From the NCBI GenBank assembly GCA_016617785.1, contig JADILM010000001.1, forward strand, positions 3,782,001 through 3,846,000: a DNA stretch of 64,000 nucleotides, read 5' to 3'. Position 1 is the stretch's first letter, and every line of letters starts with the position of its first letter. Shown piece by piece: positions 10,084 through 23,362 of the stretch. The stretch comes from Sporobolomyces roseus. Its lineage: Eukaryota > Basidiomycota > Microbotryomycetes > Sporidiobolales > Sporidiobolaceae. The notes under the pieces were generated by a model. That model ran no database searches, was not told the DNA's origin, and was given only the letters and a program-made list of their open reading frames with translations. The position numbers were made by a program, and so were the translations under genes.

Positions 10084-13000
10084 ATGAACCAACCGAATAC
10101 CGACAGTTACTGGAGTTATGAAGGCGCAGGAGATGATATGGATACTACACCAGGTGCAGGAGGTTACTCGCCTGCAGCGGGAGTGATGGGACAAGACGCT
10201 TCTTCATCTTCAACAACAAGTGGGAATTACGGGCGACCTCTCGCTAAAACTGCTAGTGAAGACTTGAGGCAATCTTATGGTGGGACCCAGGGAGGCAACG
10301 GTAGTCAGAACAACACTAATGGAGGAGAGTACGGTGGATTCAATCCAATGGCAAACACTCGTCTCTCCCCTTCGGCGTTTGACCCGAATAGCTTTTCCGG
10401 CCAGTTCATCTTACCAAGGTTCGCTACGGGTGGTCAGAACGATCCTTTCGGAATGGGAGTAGGAGTCATGGATACTTCGAGGTGAGTTCTCCCTCTACGT
10501 CTTCAATTTCTCCCCTTCCTTACACTTTGTCTCTCTCCCCCTGCCTCCTCTTGACAGCTCTAGAGGAGCTATCTCACCGATGTCCTACGACTACAACTAC
10601 TCGAACCAGAATCAGAACATGCTCTCATCTCAGGGTCAGCGACCAGGAGGAGGACTTACACCGACTTCTTCCTTCTTCAATCAAAACTTCTCTTCCGGTA
10701 CTACACCTCAACCTTTACAGCAGCAACAGCAGCAATCAAGTCACACTACTGCGAACCGCAACAACAATAACAATCAATACCCCGCTTCTACTCAACCTGC
10801 CTCGACAAGCGCTTCCGCTATCGCCTCGACTTCAGCTGTTCCTTACGCCCCTCCTTCCGTTCCGAGACCTATCCCTCAGCCTACCGTTTCTGCCGCTCCC
10901 TACGACCCCGAAACTCCAGTCTACGCTCCTTACGGTTCCTCCGTTATCAGCGTCAACCAGAACTCGAACACTTCCTACAAACTCCCTCCACTTTCGATGC
11001 ATCTCCCACCTTCTCAGCCCGCTTCCTCTCCTTTCAACCCTTCATCCCTCGGCCTCCCCGCTCCTCCTCCCGAAGGTCAAGGCAATAATTTCGCTGGACT
11101 TTACTCGACGAGTGGATTCGATTTACTCGGAGTTCTAGCTCGAGTCGCTGCGAGACCGAATCCTCAGATTCAGATTGGACCAGTTGATTCGAGTTGTGCG
11201 TTCGCGGTTGTCGATGCGAGGAGATGGGATCAACCTTTAGTGTTTGCGAGTGATACCTTCGTCAAAATGACGGGTTACACGAATGAGGAGATCATTGGTC
11301 GCAATTGTATGTTCACTCTCTTATCATCCTCCTGTGACGGCTTCATCGCAGAGAATTGACTTCTCGGCGACTTTTTACACAGGTCGATTCTTGCAATCTC
11401 CGAATGGGCAAACGGCTCAAGGAGCCCCTCGGAAATACACTGATGGAAACGCTGCTGTACGTTCTCTCTGACTCCTCGTTCGTTCGCACCAGGCTGATCG
11501 TGTCGTTCTCCTCGCGCAGTGGCACATGAGAACTCACATTCAAGCTGGAAAAGAGAGTCAATCTTCGTTGATCAATTACACCAAGTCTGGTCGACCTTTC
11601 ATCAATCTCGTCACCATGTGAGCTGTCCATCTCGTTCTCTCGCTCGCAGGATTCTAGCTGACCTTTACTTGACACCCAATCTCCCTCGCTTCTCTCTCCT
11701 TTCGATGAACTTACGCCCGCTTCTCTCCTCCCTCGTTCGTTTGACCTCGCTCAGCATTCCGATCTGCTGGGATACGGAAGAAATCGCCTACTTTGTCGGA
11801 TTCCAAGTGGATCTCGTTGATCAACCGAATGCAATTCTCGATCGAATGCGAGATGGATCTTACATCGTCAACTACTCACTCGTCGGCAACGCGTACAACA
11901 ATGCACCTCCTCAATCGAATCCCAGCATCGCGACCGACTCGACCTTCAAGACCGTCTCGATGCAGAGTATCGAACAATCTGGAGGAGACGTCGATGAATG
12001 GAAACCCTCTACCGACGAAGCACAGACGGGACAAGCTGCGACACAAGATACTAGCATGTCTGCGAGTTCCGCCGCTCCTTACTCTTACTTGAATGCGAAC
12101 GCTGGAATGTCGGGATCGGGTGAATTGAGCGAGAAGACCGATGATCAAATCCTCGACTTGGTGTTGCGAGCTGGACCGGGAGGACTCGATGTCGATGCAG
12201 ACAAGCGTGCTTTCCACAAACTGCTTCTCGGACAAGTGAGTTACTTTTCGATTCCTGAGTATTCGCAGTCAGATCTGACAAATTCGTTTCTCCTTCAGGC
12301 GGATGATTTCGTTCACGTTCTCAGTCTTAAAGGATCGCTACTTTACTGTTCACCTGCTGTTACCCGTATCCTCGAGTACGAACCTGGGTAAGCAGAGATC
12401 CCCTTTCCCGACTTGAAGTTCTGATCTGACCTATCCCATATTGATCGCAATAGAGAGCTCGTTGGTTCAACTCTTTCGTCGCTTTGTCACCCTTCCGATG
12501 TCGTCCCCGTCATGCGACAGCTCAAGGATGCCAGCTCAGTCTCGAACCCGATGGTCAAGCTCCTTTACCGTATTCGTCGAAAGCACTCCGGTTACATCTG
12601 GATCGAAGCGAGCGGAAAACTCCATAGTCAGTCACCGGTTTCTTCGGTGTTCTTATACTCACATCTCACTAACAACCTCCTTGTGCAGTCGAACCTGGAA
12701 AAGGTCGAAAGTGTGTCATCGCTGTCGGTCGACCTCGAGATGTGCTCAAGCTCAATTGGAACGAAGTACGACTCTCCGGTGGTCTCGGTGATCTCGAATA
12801 CTGGATGAAGCTCAGCGAACGAGGAATGATCTTGAACGCTACTCTCGCGATTCACAACGTTCTCGGTTACCTGCCTCAAGAATTCGGTGCGTCTCACTTT
12901 CTCTCCTTCACTCTCCGAATCTCCGCTGACCTCGAATTCGACTCCAGTCGGTTCGACGATGTACGATGTAATCGCCCCCGAGTACAAGTCGCAAATCGAA

Positions 13001-14139
13001 GTTGCGATTCAACAAGCACTCCTCGGCGCTCCTGCGACCGTTCAATACAAGATCAAAGGTCGAAAGGGCTACGTTGATGTCGTTACGAGTGAGTCTTCAC
13101 CCCTACAGTCTCGTGTTCGCTTTGTTCCTGACGGTGCTTGTCATCTCCAGAATTCTACCCTCGACACAGCGATGCCGAAACTTCGACAGATCAGACTCCT
13201 CTTCACATCGGTATCATGTCAGTTTCACCTCCTACTTTCTGATGCTGTCGTCCAGCTCGCTGATATATGTGCTATCTCGCAGCTGCCAAACGAACGAACT
13301 CGGATCCGAATACCGAAAGAACAGTGGTCCCTTCGTTTCGATCGCTCCTGTTTACACCTCTGGTCAACCTGGTCGATCACCTACTGGCGCTTCCGAGAGT
13401 GGCTCGAATGCCTCGAACAACAGCACGAGCGCTTTCCAGAGCACTTTCAAGACCCTCGCTCACCCTAGTGCGATCAGCGACAACGTTTTCGACGAACTCG
13501 AAACTCGTCGTCCTACGAGTTGGCAATTCGAGCTTCACCAACGTATGTTCCCTTCTACATCGCTTTCATCGAGAAGAGTGTGAACTGATTCCGTTTCGCG
13601 AATAGTTCAAAACATCAACAAAAAGCTTCGAGACGAAAAAGAATACCTCATGACTCTGCGTCGCAAGCGTGGTAGCGTCTACTCGGATGCTCGCTCTCGC
13701 AAGGCTTCTTCAGATACCGGCTCTCGAGCTTCTTCCAACATTGGTCGAAGTTGTCAAAACTGTGGTCGAACAGATTCTCCCGAGTGAGTCACATCGCAAA
13801 CTCTTTTCCCTCACACCTTTGCTGACCCGATCCCTTCCCTTCTGTAGATGGCGATCTGGCCCTACTGGTCCCAAGTCACTCTGTAACGCTTGTGGTCTTC
13901 GTTGGGCAAAAGTTCAGAAGATCAACGTTCCCGGTGGAAGTCCCGTCTCGTCTTCCGCTTCGAGCTCGCTTACTGGAGGACTTCAGCAAACGAACCTCGG
14001 TAGCCCTCTTCAATCACCCTCGAACAACGTCTTCGGAAACATCTCCATCTCTCCCGCTGGAAACAATCCTACTCCTCAATATGTTCCTTACTCTACTAAA
14101 ACCGATCTCGATACCAACAATCTCCCATGGCAGCAATAA
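10084..14139 (+). CDS. WC1: white collar 1 blue-light photoreceptor / GATA transcription factor
   Basis: Predicted 1065-aa flavin photoreceptor that, with WC-2, activates light-responsive genes in the nucleus. Thirteen exons (10084-10481, 10558-11306, 11383-11456, 11520-11617, 11755-12235, 12299-12387, 12454-12626, 12689-12886, 12948-13088, 13151-13217, 13283-13542, 13606-13783 and 13848-14139) sum to exactly 1066 codons. The N-terminal 320 residues are low complexity (Gln, Ser, Pro, Asn). A LOV domain at about 325-460 has the GRNCRFLQSP motif; its adduct-forming Cys (about residue 383) is split by an intron. A second PAS domain starts near 601 ([12 protein letters not shown]) and a third near 705. 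A predicted basic/helical stretch ([19 protein letters not shown]) precedes a GATA finger at about 955-985, with CQNC, 18 residues, then CNAC. All four Cys are present. A longer N-terminus from 9772 is possible. Confidence 0.95.
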
Positions 14140-15007
14140 ACCAAAGCTATCAGTCGTCCAATTACCCATACACCGTATAATCATCTACCCTCAAATTCTC
14201 TTCTCCCTCACGCAAAAATCAATGGTTCTGTCTTCCCTCTCGTTTTGTCAACAACAAAGTCTCCGTGCACTCTCTTTCGCTTTTCTACCCTCATCTGTAC
14301 CATTTGTTGTCCTCTTGAACTTATTCACCTGTTATTCTCTGTGTCGTTTCCTCTCGTTTTTTGATCTCTCTCACCCGTCAGCTTCGCAACTTCTTTATGT
14401 CTCTTCGTTTTCTTTGTCGTCACCTTTGTTCACCTCCCTATATACGTACGGTACTGAGGATTAGTCGTCTCTTGCAAACTCCGTGTCAACAAATTTACTT
14501 TCGCTGTTCGTTTTCGCCTTCTCAGTTTCCATCACCTCTCTTCTCGTTCCGCTTTCACTTTGTCACATCTCAGCACATTCAGAGACAAGCAACTAACGCC
14601 AAGGTGAAACGAAGCGAAGGCGAGCGTGGGCAGGCCATTTCACAACTTGTTTGCTGGCTCTTCCCGCCATCTTCGTCGAACGGAACCGTTCAGCCCTTTT
14701 TTTCTCGAATGTTTTGATGTCGAGGTCGAAATTCATGCAAGCTCTCTCTCTCTGCTCTTGCTCTCCAACTACCACTCTCGCACACTCCAAGCGCTTCCTT
14801 TTAACGATATCGGGACTAGAACCAATGTAAGTCAAAACTTTTTCGAGACGGACTTACTCCTTTCGGGCAATTCGTGTCAATCTTCTCTTTCAACCGTTGG
14901 ACTGACAAGTCAATTTGTATCCAGATAGAACGAACACCTTTGTCTCTTGCCCACCTACTATACACTCGACTTCCTTCCACCTCGCTCACCTCGAACGTAC
15001 ACTTAAG
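14140..15007. other. intergenic, WC-1 3' region and GH105 promoter
   Basis: About 870 nt between two same-strand genes. It is pyrimidine-rich on + (14190-14560), as expected for 3' UTR and downstream promoter sequence. A TATA-like CTATACACT lies near 14958, about 50 nt before the next ATG. I found no coding evidence beyond short spurious frames. Confidence 0.4.
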
Positions 15008-16533
15008 ATGCGAACTTTCAATCTCGCCGTCTCTGCGATTCTTTTATCGGTTACTTCGTTGGCAGCTCCCCTCGCTCGTAGAGCTAGTATTGCTCAATCG
15101 ACTCTGAGCGACACGACTCTCCTGCTCGTACAAGCACGATTGAACGATGTAGCTGTTGATACGTGAGTCTTTCTTTTCTGTTGCCGTAGTCCTTTCGCAA
15201 TCTTCGCAAGTTCGCTGACTCTGACCACTTCGAACCACAGTTGGACAGCTGGAACATACGGCCAAGCACTCCTCGAACTCCACTACCCTTCTCTTTCCGT
15301 CTACTCACCTCACTTCGCCAACGCTTCCGACACTCCTTCCCAAGTCATGTCCCTCGTCGATTCTTGGTCAGAGAAACGACCTTCATGGACGAAAGAGTTG
15401 GCTTACGTCAAGGATGGAGCAGCTGGAGATCCACCGGCACTCGGTCCTGTCTGGATAGCTTCAGCGATGGCTTCGGAAGGCAATCAGAAAGCAAAGTTAT
15501 GGGAAGAGGCGAGGGAACAACTAGATTACTTACTGAATGACGTCCCTCGTACAAATGATGGAGCTATCTCGCATAGACCACCTCACGAGAATGTCCAATT
15601 ATGGTGAGTTTCCGAAATCCCGAAGCTGTTCACGAGAACGTCGATTCTGACTTTTCATTTCGATTTCGCAGGGCCGACTTCATGTACATGGTTCCTCCGT
15701 TCCTCGCCTACTACGGAGTCATGTCAAACAATGTCTCGTTACTCGAAGAAGCGGTCAACCAGTGCAAACTGTATCAAAAATACCTCAGCTCGGATTCTTC
15801 AGGCGCTCTTCGACACATCGTTCTCGGTGATTGGCAGGACAACGGTCTCTGGGCGACAGGAAACGGATGGGCAGCAGCAGGTGCGTTCCTGTTGACAGAG
15901 TTCTTAGCTCGACTGTCGAGCTGACGAGATTTTTGACGTCTCTGCAGGAATGACTCGAGTCGCCGCTACTCTCCAAAACTCACAATACGCTGGCCAATTC
16001 GCAGACGACATCGGAGAGCTCAAGCGACTGACGAAGAACGTCCTCGAGGGATCTTTCTCGTACCTTAGAGTGAGTCTCCGAGCTTGATTCGATTCTGCGA
16101 AACACCTAAAACTGACTCTTTCGCTTTGTTTCCAGCGCGATGGCTTACTCCCGAATTACTTCGACGTCGAATCTTCCTTCTCTGATGCCGCCGGCTCTGC
16201 CCTCCTCGCCGCAACCGCATACCGATTAGCGACGCTCGACTCGAGCTCATCGACCGACTACTCTTCGATCCTCGGTTCAGCGGCGACAATTCGTGCTGCT
16301 GTCAACGACAACGTTGACGTCAGCTCTGGATGGCTCGCAAACGTCGTCGTGAGTCAGATCGCTTCTCTCCCGACTGAGTACGGAAACTGACTTCTTTTCG
16401 CTCATAGGATCCACTCTCTTTCGCGCAACAAGCCAAAACAAGCCCAGAAGGACAAGCTTTCATTCTCCTCCTACAAGCAGCATGGAGTGATCATCAAGCT
16501 TCGTCGACATCGAACATAGAGCTTTCAAACTAG
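15008..16533 (+). CDS. secreted GH105-like glycoside hydrolase (six-hairpin fold)
   Basis: Predicted 395-aa secreted enzyme. GH105 members remove unsaturated uronic acids from rhamnogalacturonan or other pectin oligosaccharides after lyase cleavage. Six exons (15008-15162, 15241-15603, 15672-15880, 15948-16069, 16136-16348, 16408-16533) sum to 396 codons. A signal peptide covers residues 1-20 (hydrophobic LAVSAILLSVTSLAAP, then ARR). The diagnostic W-x-D-x-x-Y-M-x-x-P-F-L segment appears as LWADFMYMVPPFLAYYG; the Asp corresponds to the general acid/base of YteR-type enzymes. ATGNGWAAAG and an upstream HRPPHENVQLW segment also fit the (alpha/alpha)6 barrel family. A GH88-like relative cannot be excluded. 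No other pectin gene is adjacent. Confidence 0.85.
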
Positions 16534-16743
16534 ACGAGATTCTGTCTCTTTTTCGCTGTCCTTATACAGCCCAACTTTTTTTATCCCTGATACTTATAGA
16601 TATGGATCGTAACTTATTCGTCTTTCACCCTTTATCGTGACTTCTCGCTTGAACCCCGAGAGAAAGAGAGTGAGAGCGTTACATACATCCCTTAAAATTT
16701 ACAGTGAAAGCTAATCTAAGTCTATCGTCGTACTCCGATCTAT

Positions 16744-18513
16744 CTAGTTCCTCTCCCTCTTTTCTCCGACAGCAGCTCGAAGGGATCGCTCGAGATCAAC
16801 GAGGAGGTCGTCGACATCTTCGACTCCGACGCTGAGACGAACGAGCTCAGCGTTGATTCCGAGTTTCGCTCGATGAGATGGCTCGATACCGGCACTGCGA
16901 GAGAAAGATCGCGTGTAAGCAACAGCACACAATGAGGCGACAGTCTCGATCCCAGCGATAATCGTGAGGGGGTTTTGTCAGACGAAAAGAAGCGAGAGAC
17001 TTGACCCTCAAGATCGCGATGAGGAGAAGGACGGGAAACTTACTGAGTCATCTTCATCGGTAGTTCTGCCAGAGACTCGACTCCGCCTAGCGGACGAGAA
17101 GAATTGATAGAATGAGTATTGTTCAGAGGCGTGAGGAAGAAGGAAGAAACGAACCCAAACTCTCGGCCAACGCAAACAACTCCAACCCTTCCAAGAACTT
17201 CTCGCTCGTCTGTGTCGAACTAGGATCTTGTAGTTTGTCTTGATCGTCGATTGAAGAATTGATATGGAACGAAACCATTCCTCCACATGGGAAACCTCCC
17301 TCAGAGTCGATCGAGAACCCTTGTTGAGAGAAGTACTTCTTCGCATGAGGGGTGAGGTGACTCCACGCTAGTTCTCGTTCTCTTCGTTGAGATCGAGTTT
17401 CGGAGGACCCTCGGTTGAGTCCTGGGTAGTTCACTTTGCGAACGAGTCCAGAAGGGATTCCAGTTTCTTGTAACCATCTAGCGATTGCGAGACCGTTGAG
17501 GGAGTGTTGGCGGATACGAAGGGCGAGAGTCTTGAGAGAACGAATGAGGAGCCAGGAATCGAAAGGAGAAGGGACGGCACCGTGAGCGTTTTGAAGGAAT
17601 CGGAATTTGGTGAGGAGGGAGGGGGTTGCAGTGACGAGGTACCCTCCAAGAACATCAGAGTGACCTCCGACGTACTTTGTGGAGGATCCTACGACCACTG
17701 TTGCGCCTTGGAGAAGGGGTTGAGTGAGATAGGTAGAGGAGAATGTGTTGTCGATAACGAGAGGGATGTTTCGACGTTGAGCGATGGAAGCGAGGAGGCG
17801 GATGGGGACGAGGGAGAGCATGGGGTTCGTAGGAGTTTCGGCCCAGATAAGCTGTGACATTGCAGACCTCGTCAACTTCAATGGAGACGAGCAGATGGAG
17901 AGCAAGAACTCACCTTTGTATCCGATTTCAAAGCTGCTTCTACCCTATCGACGATAGTCTGATCTTCTCGCTGTCTCCTCTCGTCCTCTGACTCTCCCTC
18001 GACGCTCTCTTCCCCGATCTCCGAGTAGCTCATATCGACGAACGAGGTCTCTACATTCGAGAGTTGCTTCGCGACTTTGACCATGAATCGACTCGTTCCT
18101 CCATAAACGTCTCCAACTGATACAATATGACCTCCATTCTGAGTGATGGCTTGAATGACGGTAGCGGTAGCGGCACTTCCTGATGCTAGAGCTAACGCAG
18201 CTGGTCCACCTTCAAAACCTTGGATTCCCTCCTTCTTCAGATTCTCCTCCAATAAGACGTCTGCACCTTCCAATGCTGCGAGTTGTCGTTCGAGTGCGAG
18301 TCGAGTAGGGTTTGATGATCTCGAGTACTCAAACTTGAAGTTTCCGATTTGGTTTTGCAGGTAAGTAGTTGACATGTCTAATGAGGGAGTGACTCCATTG
18401 GATGCTGAGAGATGGGGTTCAGATCCAACATGAATCGCTTTGGTGCTGAATCCGAGATCTGAAGAGAGGTGTTGGTGAGAAGAAGAGTTGGATGATGATG
18501 GTTTCGCGCTCAT
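16744..18513 (-). CDS. CYS3: cystathionine gamma-lyase (CYS3-type, PLP-dependent)
   Basis: Predicted 496-aa PLP enzyme of reverse transsulfuration, converting cystathionine to cysteine, 2-oxobutyrate and ammonia in the cytosol. Four exons on minus (17914-18513, 17155-17851, 17044-17086, 16744-16894) join in frame. Residue landmarks in order are FSTKAIHVGSEP, FEYSRSSNPTR, ALASGSAATATV, SVGDVYGGTSRF, WAETPTNP, VIDNTFSS, SSTKYVGGHSDV (PLP lysine), HGAVPSPFDSWL and GGVESLAELPMKMT. Order and motifs follow yeast Cys3 (394 aa) closely. The extra 100 residues come from a Ser-rich N-terminus and acidic or charged insertions after ALEGAD, before the PTNP block and after NYPGLN. Cystathionine gamma-synthase is the alternative, but VSxGDVYGGTxR and GVETSF are closer to Cys3. 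Confidence 0.92.
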
Positions 18514-18911
18514 CTTGGGATGATTCGTAGCTGATTGAAAGTAGGTGTACAGTAGCTGTTTCTCTGATGTGATGATCGGGCTTGTAAAGTGCACCGCGCG
18601 GTGGGAGTGAAGGAAAAGAGGAGGAAAAGATGGAGAATTTAAAAGTGGTAAGCCGAAGATTGAAAGTCGCAATCGCAGCTGATTCAGCCGTGCTTGCCAT
18701 CTCACTCTAGTTGACTTGAGCAAACGCAGCTGTCGAAGAAACGCTTCTCGGGGAAGGAATGCAAAGGTCGAGATTAGGAAGGTCAGAAACGTCAAGCGAA
18801 GGAGCTCGAGAGGAAAAGGTGAAAAAGCTCATTCAAAGTCGTTACATCCCGTATTCAAGACCACACACACATAACAAAGCTACAAGATGATATACAGAAG
18901 CCACTACATCC

Positions 18912-21900
18912 CTACACCTCGACCTGTTGAGCCGTTCCAACGAGTTTAATCGATCTCGCCAGACCCTGACCTGAAATCCTCACTGATCCTTCTCCTTCCA
19001 ACGCCTTGATCACATCCGTCAGTTCACCAGCATCGATAGGTACAGTAGATTGAGCGTCGAGGGCTTTGTGAAGTTCAGTCCATTTGTATCCTTTCGCAGA
19101 AGATCCAGAGGAACCGAGGAGAGCGACGACTTCTCGACGAAGATCTGATCGGAGCTTGCGTTGGTGAGTCGATTGCCCACCGAGGAGATCGAGATCGATG
19201 AGACCCGTCAAGGGATCGGTCTAATGAGAAAGCGAAAGAGATCAGCTGAGTTGGGAGGAGAGCAGAAAGAGCGAAGACGTACAGCAGATTCCTTCAACGC
19301 TTCCCTGATCAATCGGTTCGCTTCTTCGACATCCTCGACTTCGACAACTTCCGAGTATCTCATTCTCGCGTGAGCTTCACTCAATCGAATCATACTCTCC
19401 AATTGACGAGTCGTCGCGGTGATCCTCCTATCGTTGCTTCGCGCGTCGGCTCCAGCATTCCTCATTTCGACGTAAGCTTGCACGAGTTTCTGAGAGGCGG
19501 CAGGAGTGAGAACTGGGTGGATATGGTTTCGAGCGAAAGAGATGTAGGCGGAGAGATCCTCGATTTTCTGGCGAATTCTTGAACACTTTCAGTCAGTCTT
19601 GTCTTCTGGAAATGATTGAGAGAAAGAGCCTCACCATGATATCAGTTCCAGCAGTTTTGGGTTTATCTTCAAGATACAATCCGACGAGATGTCTCGCCAG
19701 CATGCGATCGCTCTTGTCATCAATCTTGTCGAGCACGAGGTACAACAGATCGAAACGAGAAATGAGAGTAGGAGGGAGATCGATGTTGCGAGTGATGGGC
19801 CAGTTGAGGTTGTATTTCGATCCGACTGGATTCGCGGCGGCGAGAATCGAAGTTCGTGCATTCAGAGTCGTGATGATACCAGCTTTCGCAATCGATACGG
19901 TTTGTTGTTCCTATCGATCGATGGAGACTGTGAGCTTGAGTAGGATGGATGAGGATCGAAGAACGAGGCGACTCACCATGACTTCGTGAAGAACACTTCG
20001 AGTAGCATCGGACATCTTGTCAAACTCATCAATACAGCAGACACCTCCATCAGAGAGGACGAGGGCACCACTACGCGAAGCATAACGAGATCAGCTACGA
20101 GAAGAGAGGAACAACCGATTGAGTTTTGGCTTACCTCTCAAGAACGAGTTGCTTCGAATCGGGATCACGAGTAACATAAGCCGTCAAACCGACCGCAGAC
20201 GATCCCTTTCCGGAAGTGTACACTCCTCGGGGCGCAATCTTGTGAACGTACTGTGATTGAGCGAGCAGACGAGATCAGTCAATCTCGCGACCCCTCGTAG
20301 AAAAGAGAGCGAGAGCTTACCTGCAAGATCTGCGATTTACTCGTACCGGGATCTCCGACGAGCAATACGTTGATATCGCCTCGATATCTAGGTCCACCCG
20401 CTCCTCCTCCCTTCGTCAAACTCTTGTTTGTTCCTCCAAACAACTGCAACAAGATTCCTTTCTTGACATCATCCATCTCAAAGATACTCGGCGCCAAACT
20501 TCTCGACAAGTACTCGTAAATATCGTCCCTCCTACTAATCTCTACCAGTTTCTCTTTCAACCTCGCTTGTGTTGTCGCATCTGACTGATCTTGCGCCACT
20601 CCATACTCGTCTTCTTCTTGAGCGAGTATCTCGTCGTCTTCAGCTCCACCATGTTCTTCATCCTCCATTCCAACTCCTACTACTCCTCGTCGATCTTCTC
20701 CTGCTCCTCCTCGAGTCGAACCGTCGAGTCCCATTCGTTTCTTGTCGGTCTTTTTGACGTGTAGAACGTCGATGTAGGTCTTGAAGAGGGATTTGATCAC
20801 TCGTTGACGAGGGTTCAAGCGAACGGGAACGGATCGGAAAATACCAGTAATCGTTACTCGGTCTCCAGGTTTGACGGTGTCGACGAGTTCGTCGTAGAGA
20901 CCTAGCGAGACGGTGTGAGGAGTTTGACCATCCGGTACAGAGTCTGTAGAGGTGCGAGGTTCTCAGCGACTAGAATGGAAAGAGAGAGAACGAAGAAAAG
21001 GCGACTAACCAGGAGTTTCTTGTAACCTAACAATCTGTCGATCCGCAAACTCGCATCGGTTGTGAACGAGCAACATTGAACCTTGAAGGTTGCAAACGTC
21101 TCGAGGGCAACGATCAGGCTCAGCGATTTTACCTCGGTCGATTTCGACCGTGACGGTGTGCGAGCAAGCGTTGCAGCGGAAGAAAGCTGTCGAAGACCGT
21201 CGAACCAAATCGTCAGCGAGGAGCTCGAGAAGGCGTCACGATGTGAAACGAGGGAGACTGACCAAGCTTCATGTCGGGAATGATGGGAGTTGCTCGAATG
21301 ACTAAACCTTTGATGCACACGATCTTGTCGATGTCTGTTGGAACCTTCTTCGTATCAGCTCGAATCCGGTTCGACTCGAACGAAGAAGAAACTCACCCTG
21401 AGGGTTCAGATCTCTCATATTGACCCTAGTCTCTCCCGCATAAGGTCTAACCTTGAAAACACTCTGATGCATCTCTCTCGCCCTCTGTTCATTCTCCATC
21501 CTCTCCATCCCATCGATCCCAAGATTGACTTCCTCACACGCCCACTCCAACGCACTATCCTTCAACTGTTGATCGAGGATAGGAACGAGTTCTTGAGGGT
21601 ACAACATGAAGTTCCTATACAATTGACTGAAATCTTTATCTTCTTTCGATAGAGGTCCCATCGAGCTCTCAATGATTTGCCTCCATCGGAACGCGTGCAA
21701 GTCGACGACATCGAGGTTGAGATTCGTTTGACCGGTATCACGCATTCGAGCGAGGTAATGTTGGTAAAGTTTCTTGTTGGGAGGTTCTTTCGTATAGGCG
21801 AAATCGATTTCCGAGTCGGCGATGAGGTTCGAGAGGTGTTGACGAAGGGTAGCGACTTCATCGAGGTGTCCACGGTCCGCGGCTGATTTCAAGTCTTGTT

Positions 21901-22875
21901 CGATTCCTTCTCGTTTGTTGCGAAGCTGTGAACTCCTCTTCGTCAGCTAAAATAGGAAGAGAGGTTGAAAGAGGGAGGTTCAACTGACTTGATTGAGCCT
22001 CCAAGGATCATAAGTTTGCCTATCACCACAAGTGAACTCCTTCAAGAACCTCGCGAACGCTCTCATACTAGCTCCAATCGTGACCGTCGTTCCCCACAAC
22101 ACCGTGACTAGTCCATCATCGTCCTCATCTTCATCGTCTCCCATATTCGCGCCTGCAGCTGAAGAAGAAGGTCCATCTCCCCCTCCTCCCCCTCCCCCTG
22201 CTCCATTCCCATTTCGATGCGAGGCGGATGAAGATGGGAAACCGAGTTCACTAGCTGCAGCTCCGTTTCTTCGACCTGAAGTAGGATGAGCGGCGGAACG
22301 AGCAGATGGAGTAGGAGGTGCAGCAGAGTGAATATCTCCTCGATGATTTCTTCGAGGAGTGGGTGAACCGAAATCGGAGCTATCACAAAAAGAGAGAGGT
22401 CAGCTCGTGTTCCTCAGATAACCAATGAAAGGAATGCAGGCTCACCCAGGGAAGAATAGTGGAGAATCTCCTCTCGATCTAGCTGCAGCACCGTTGAAAC
22501 CACCACTCGCTGCTCCATTCCCGTTACGCGCGTCTGAAGATGGACCACCAGAAGCAAATAACCTTTGTCCACTAGCGGCAGGAGCTCTAGCAGCGGATCC
22601 AGCGGAAGAAGAAGGGAAAGCTAAAGGACTTGAAGAACCTATCTCTCTCCAAAGCGTGTCAATCGCGTGTCTTACGCTCGCAGAAGAGTGCAAGGGTACT
22701 CACGAGGGTTATTGCCGGACGAACGGAGTTGAGCGAGTTGTTGTGGTTGAGGTTGAGATGCTTGAGGATCTGAAGAAGGGTGAGCCGCTGATGAAGACGA
22801 AGGGAACGCGAGAGGTGAAGTCGAGCGAGGTACTGGTTGAGCTGCTGTAGGTGGGTCTACGTCCATTCCGTCCAT
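18912..22875 (-). CDS. MCM4: MCM4 replicative helicase subunit
   Basis: Subunit of the MCM2-7 helicase, loaded at origins as a double hexamer. The N-terminus (from MDGMDVDPP) is a long Ser/Pro-rich disordered region with SPxR-like sites. The N-terminal domain starts at [16 protein letters not shown], the MCM4 signature equivalent to VIWGTDVN in the human protein. The zinc motif reads FRCNAC...RCPRDVC, with the CX4C second half seen in yeast Mcm4. The AAA+ core has Walker [10 protein letters not shown], Walker [26 protein letters not shown], an SRFDL arginine-finger segment and [14 protein letters not shown]. It ends with a winged-helix C-terminus (stop 18912-18914). About ten or more introns interrupt the gene. 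MCM4 rather than MCM2, 3, 5, 6 or 7 is well supported by alignment along the whole length. Confidence 0.97.
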
Positions 22876-23362
22876 TCTATCTGGGAGAGGTATAGTGAAT
22901 GAATGGGAGGAGAGTTTTCGAAGTTGACGCGAATTCGAAAATCGATCACAAATTGTCTTCTCTCTCTCTCCCTTACCACTCACTAACTGGACTCGACACG
23001 CTTTCTACTAACACTGGCCATAAGAGAATCGAGTGCATCAAGTTCAGGAGCACTCTCGACTCATTTCCTCTTTCGCTTCAACCCGCCTCTCACAAACCTC
23101 TCAGAACTCATCGAGACAGGTTTCGCTATCGACTCTCAAGCTGCACTCTCACCGGAAACGACCAGAATGCGTCCACAAGCGAAGCATAACCAACTTCCCT
23201 CTTCCGACTGGGGACGAATTCTCCTCGCTTCGATCTCGTTTCCTTCTTACTTTGCTTTGCTTTGATCTTCGCTCAGATCAACTGTACTTCCACCCTGCCT
23301 CACTATCTTTTATTGGAACTCGAAAGCGTTCTTCATCAGCAGCCGAAACGCTTTCGTTCGCC
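22876..23362. promoter_or_regulatory. divergent promoter, MCM4 / esterase
   Basis: 487 nt between divergent start codons. An ACGCGAA element at 22927-22933, about 52 nt from the MCM4 ATG, resembles the MBF/SBF cell-cycle box (ACGCG(T/A), CRCGAAA) that controls MCM genes in other fungi. One weak match is not proof. The esterase side is pyrimidine-rich. Confidence 0.35.

Noticed and set aside
22108..22693. Several Pro/Ala- or Leu-rich ORFs around the MCM4 N-terminus
   Set aside because: Shadow frames of the low-complexity Ser/Pro-rich N-terminal exons of MCM4.
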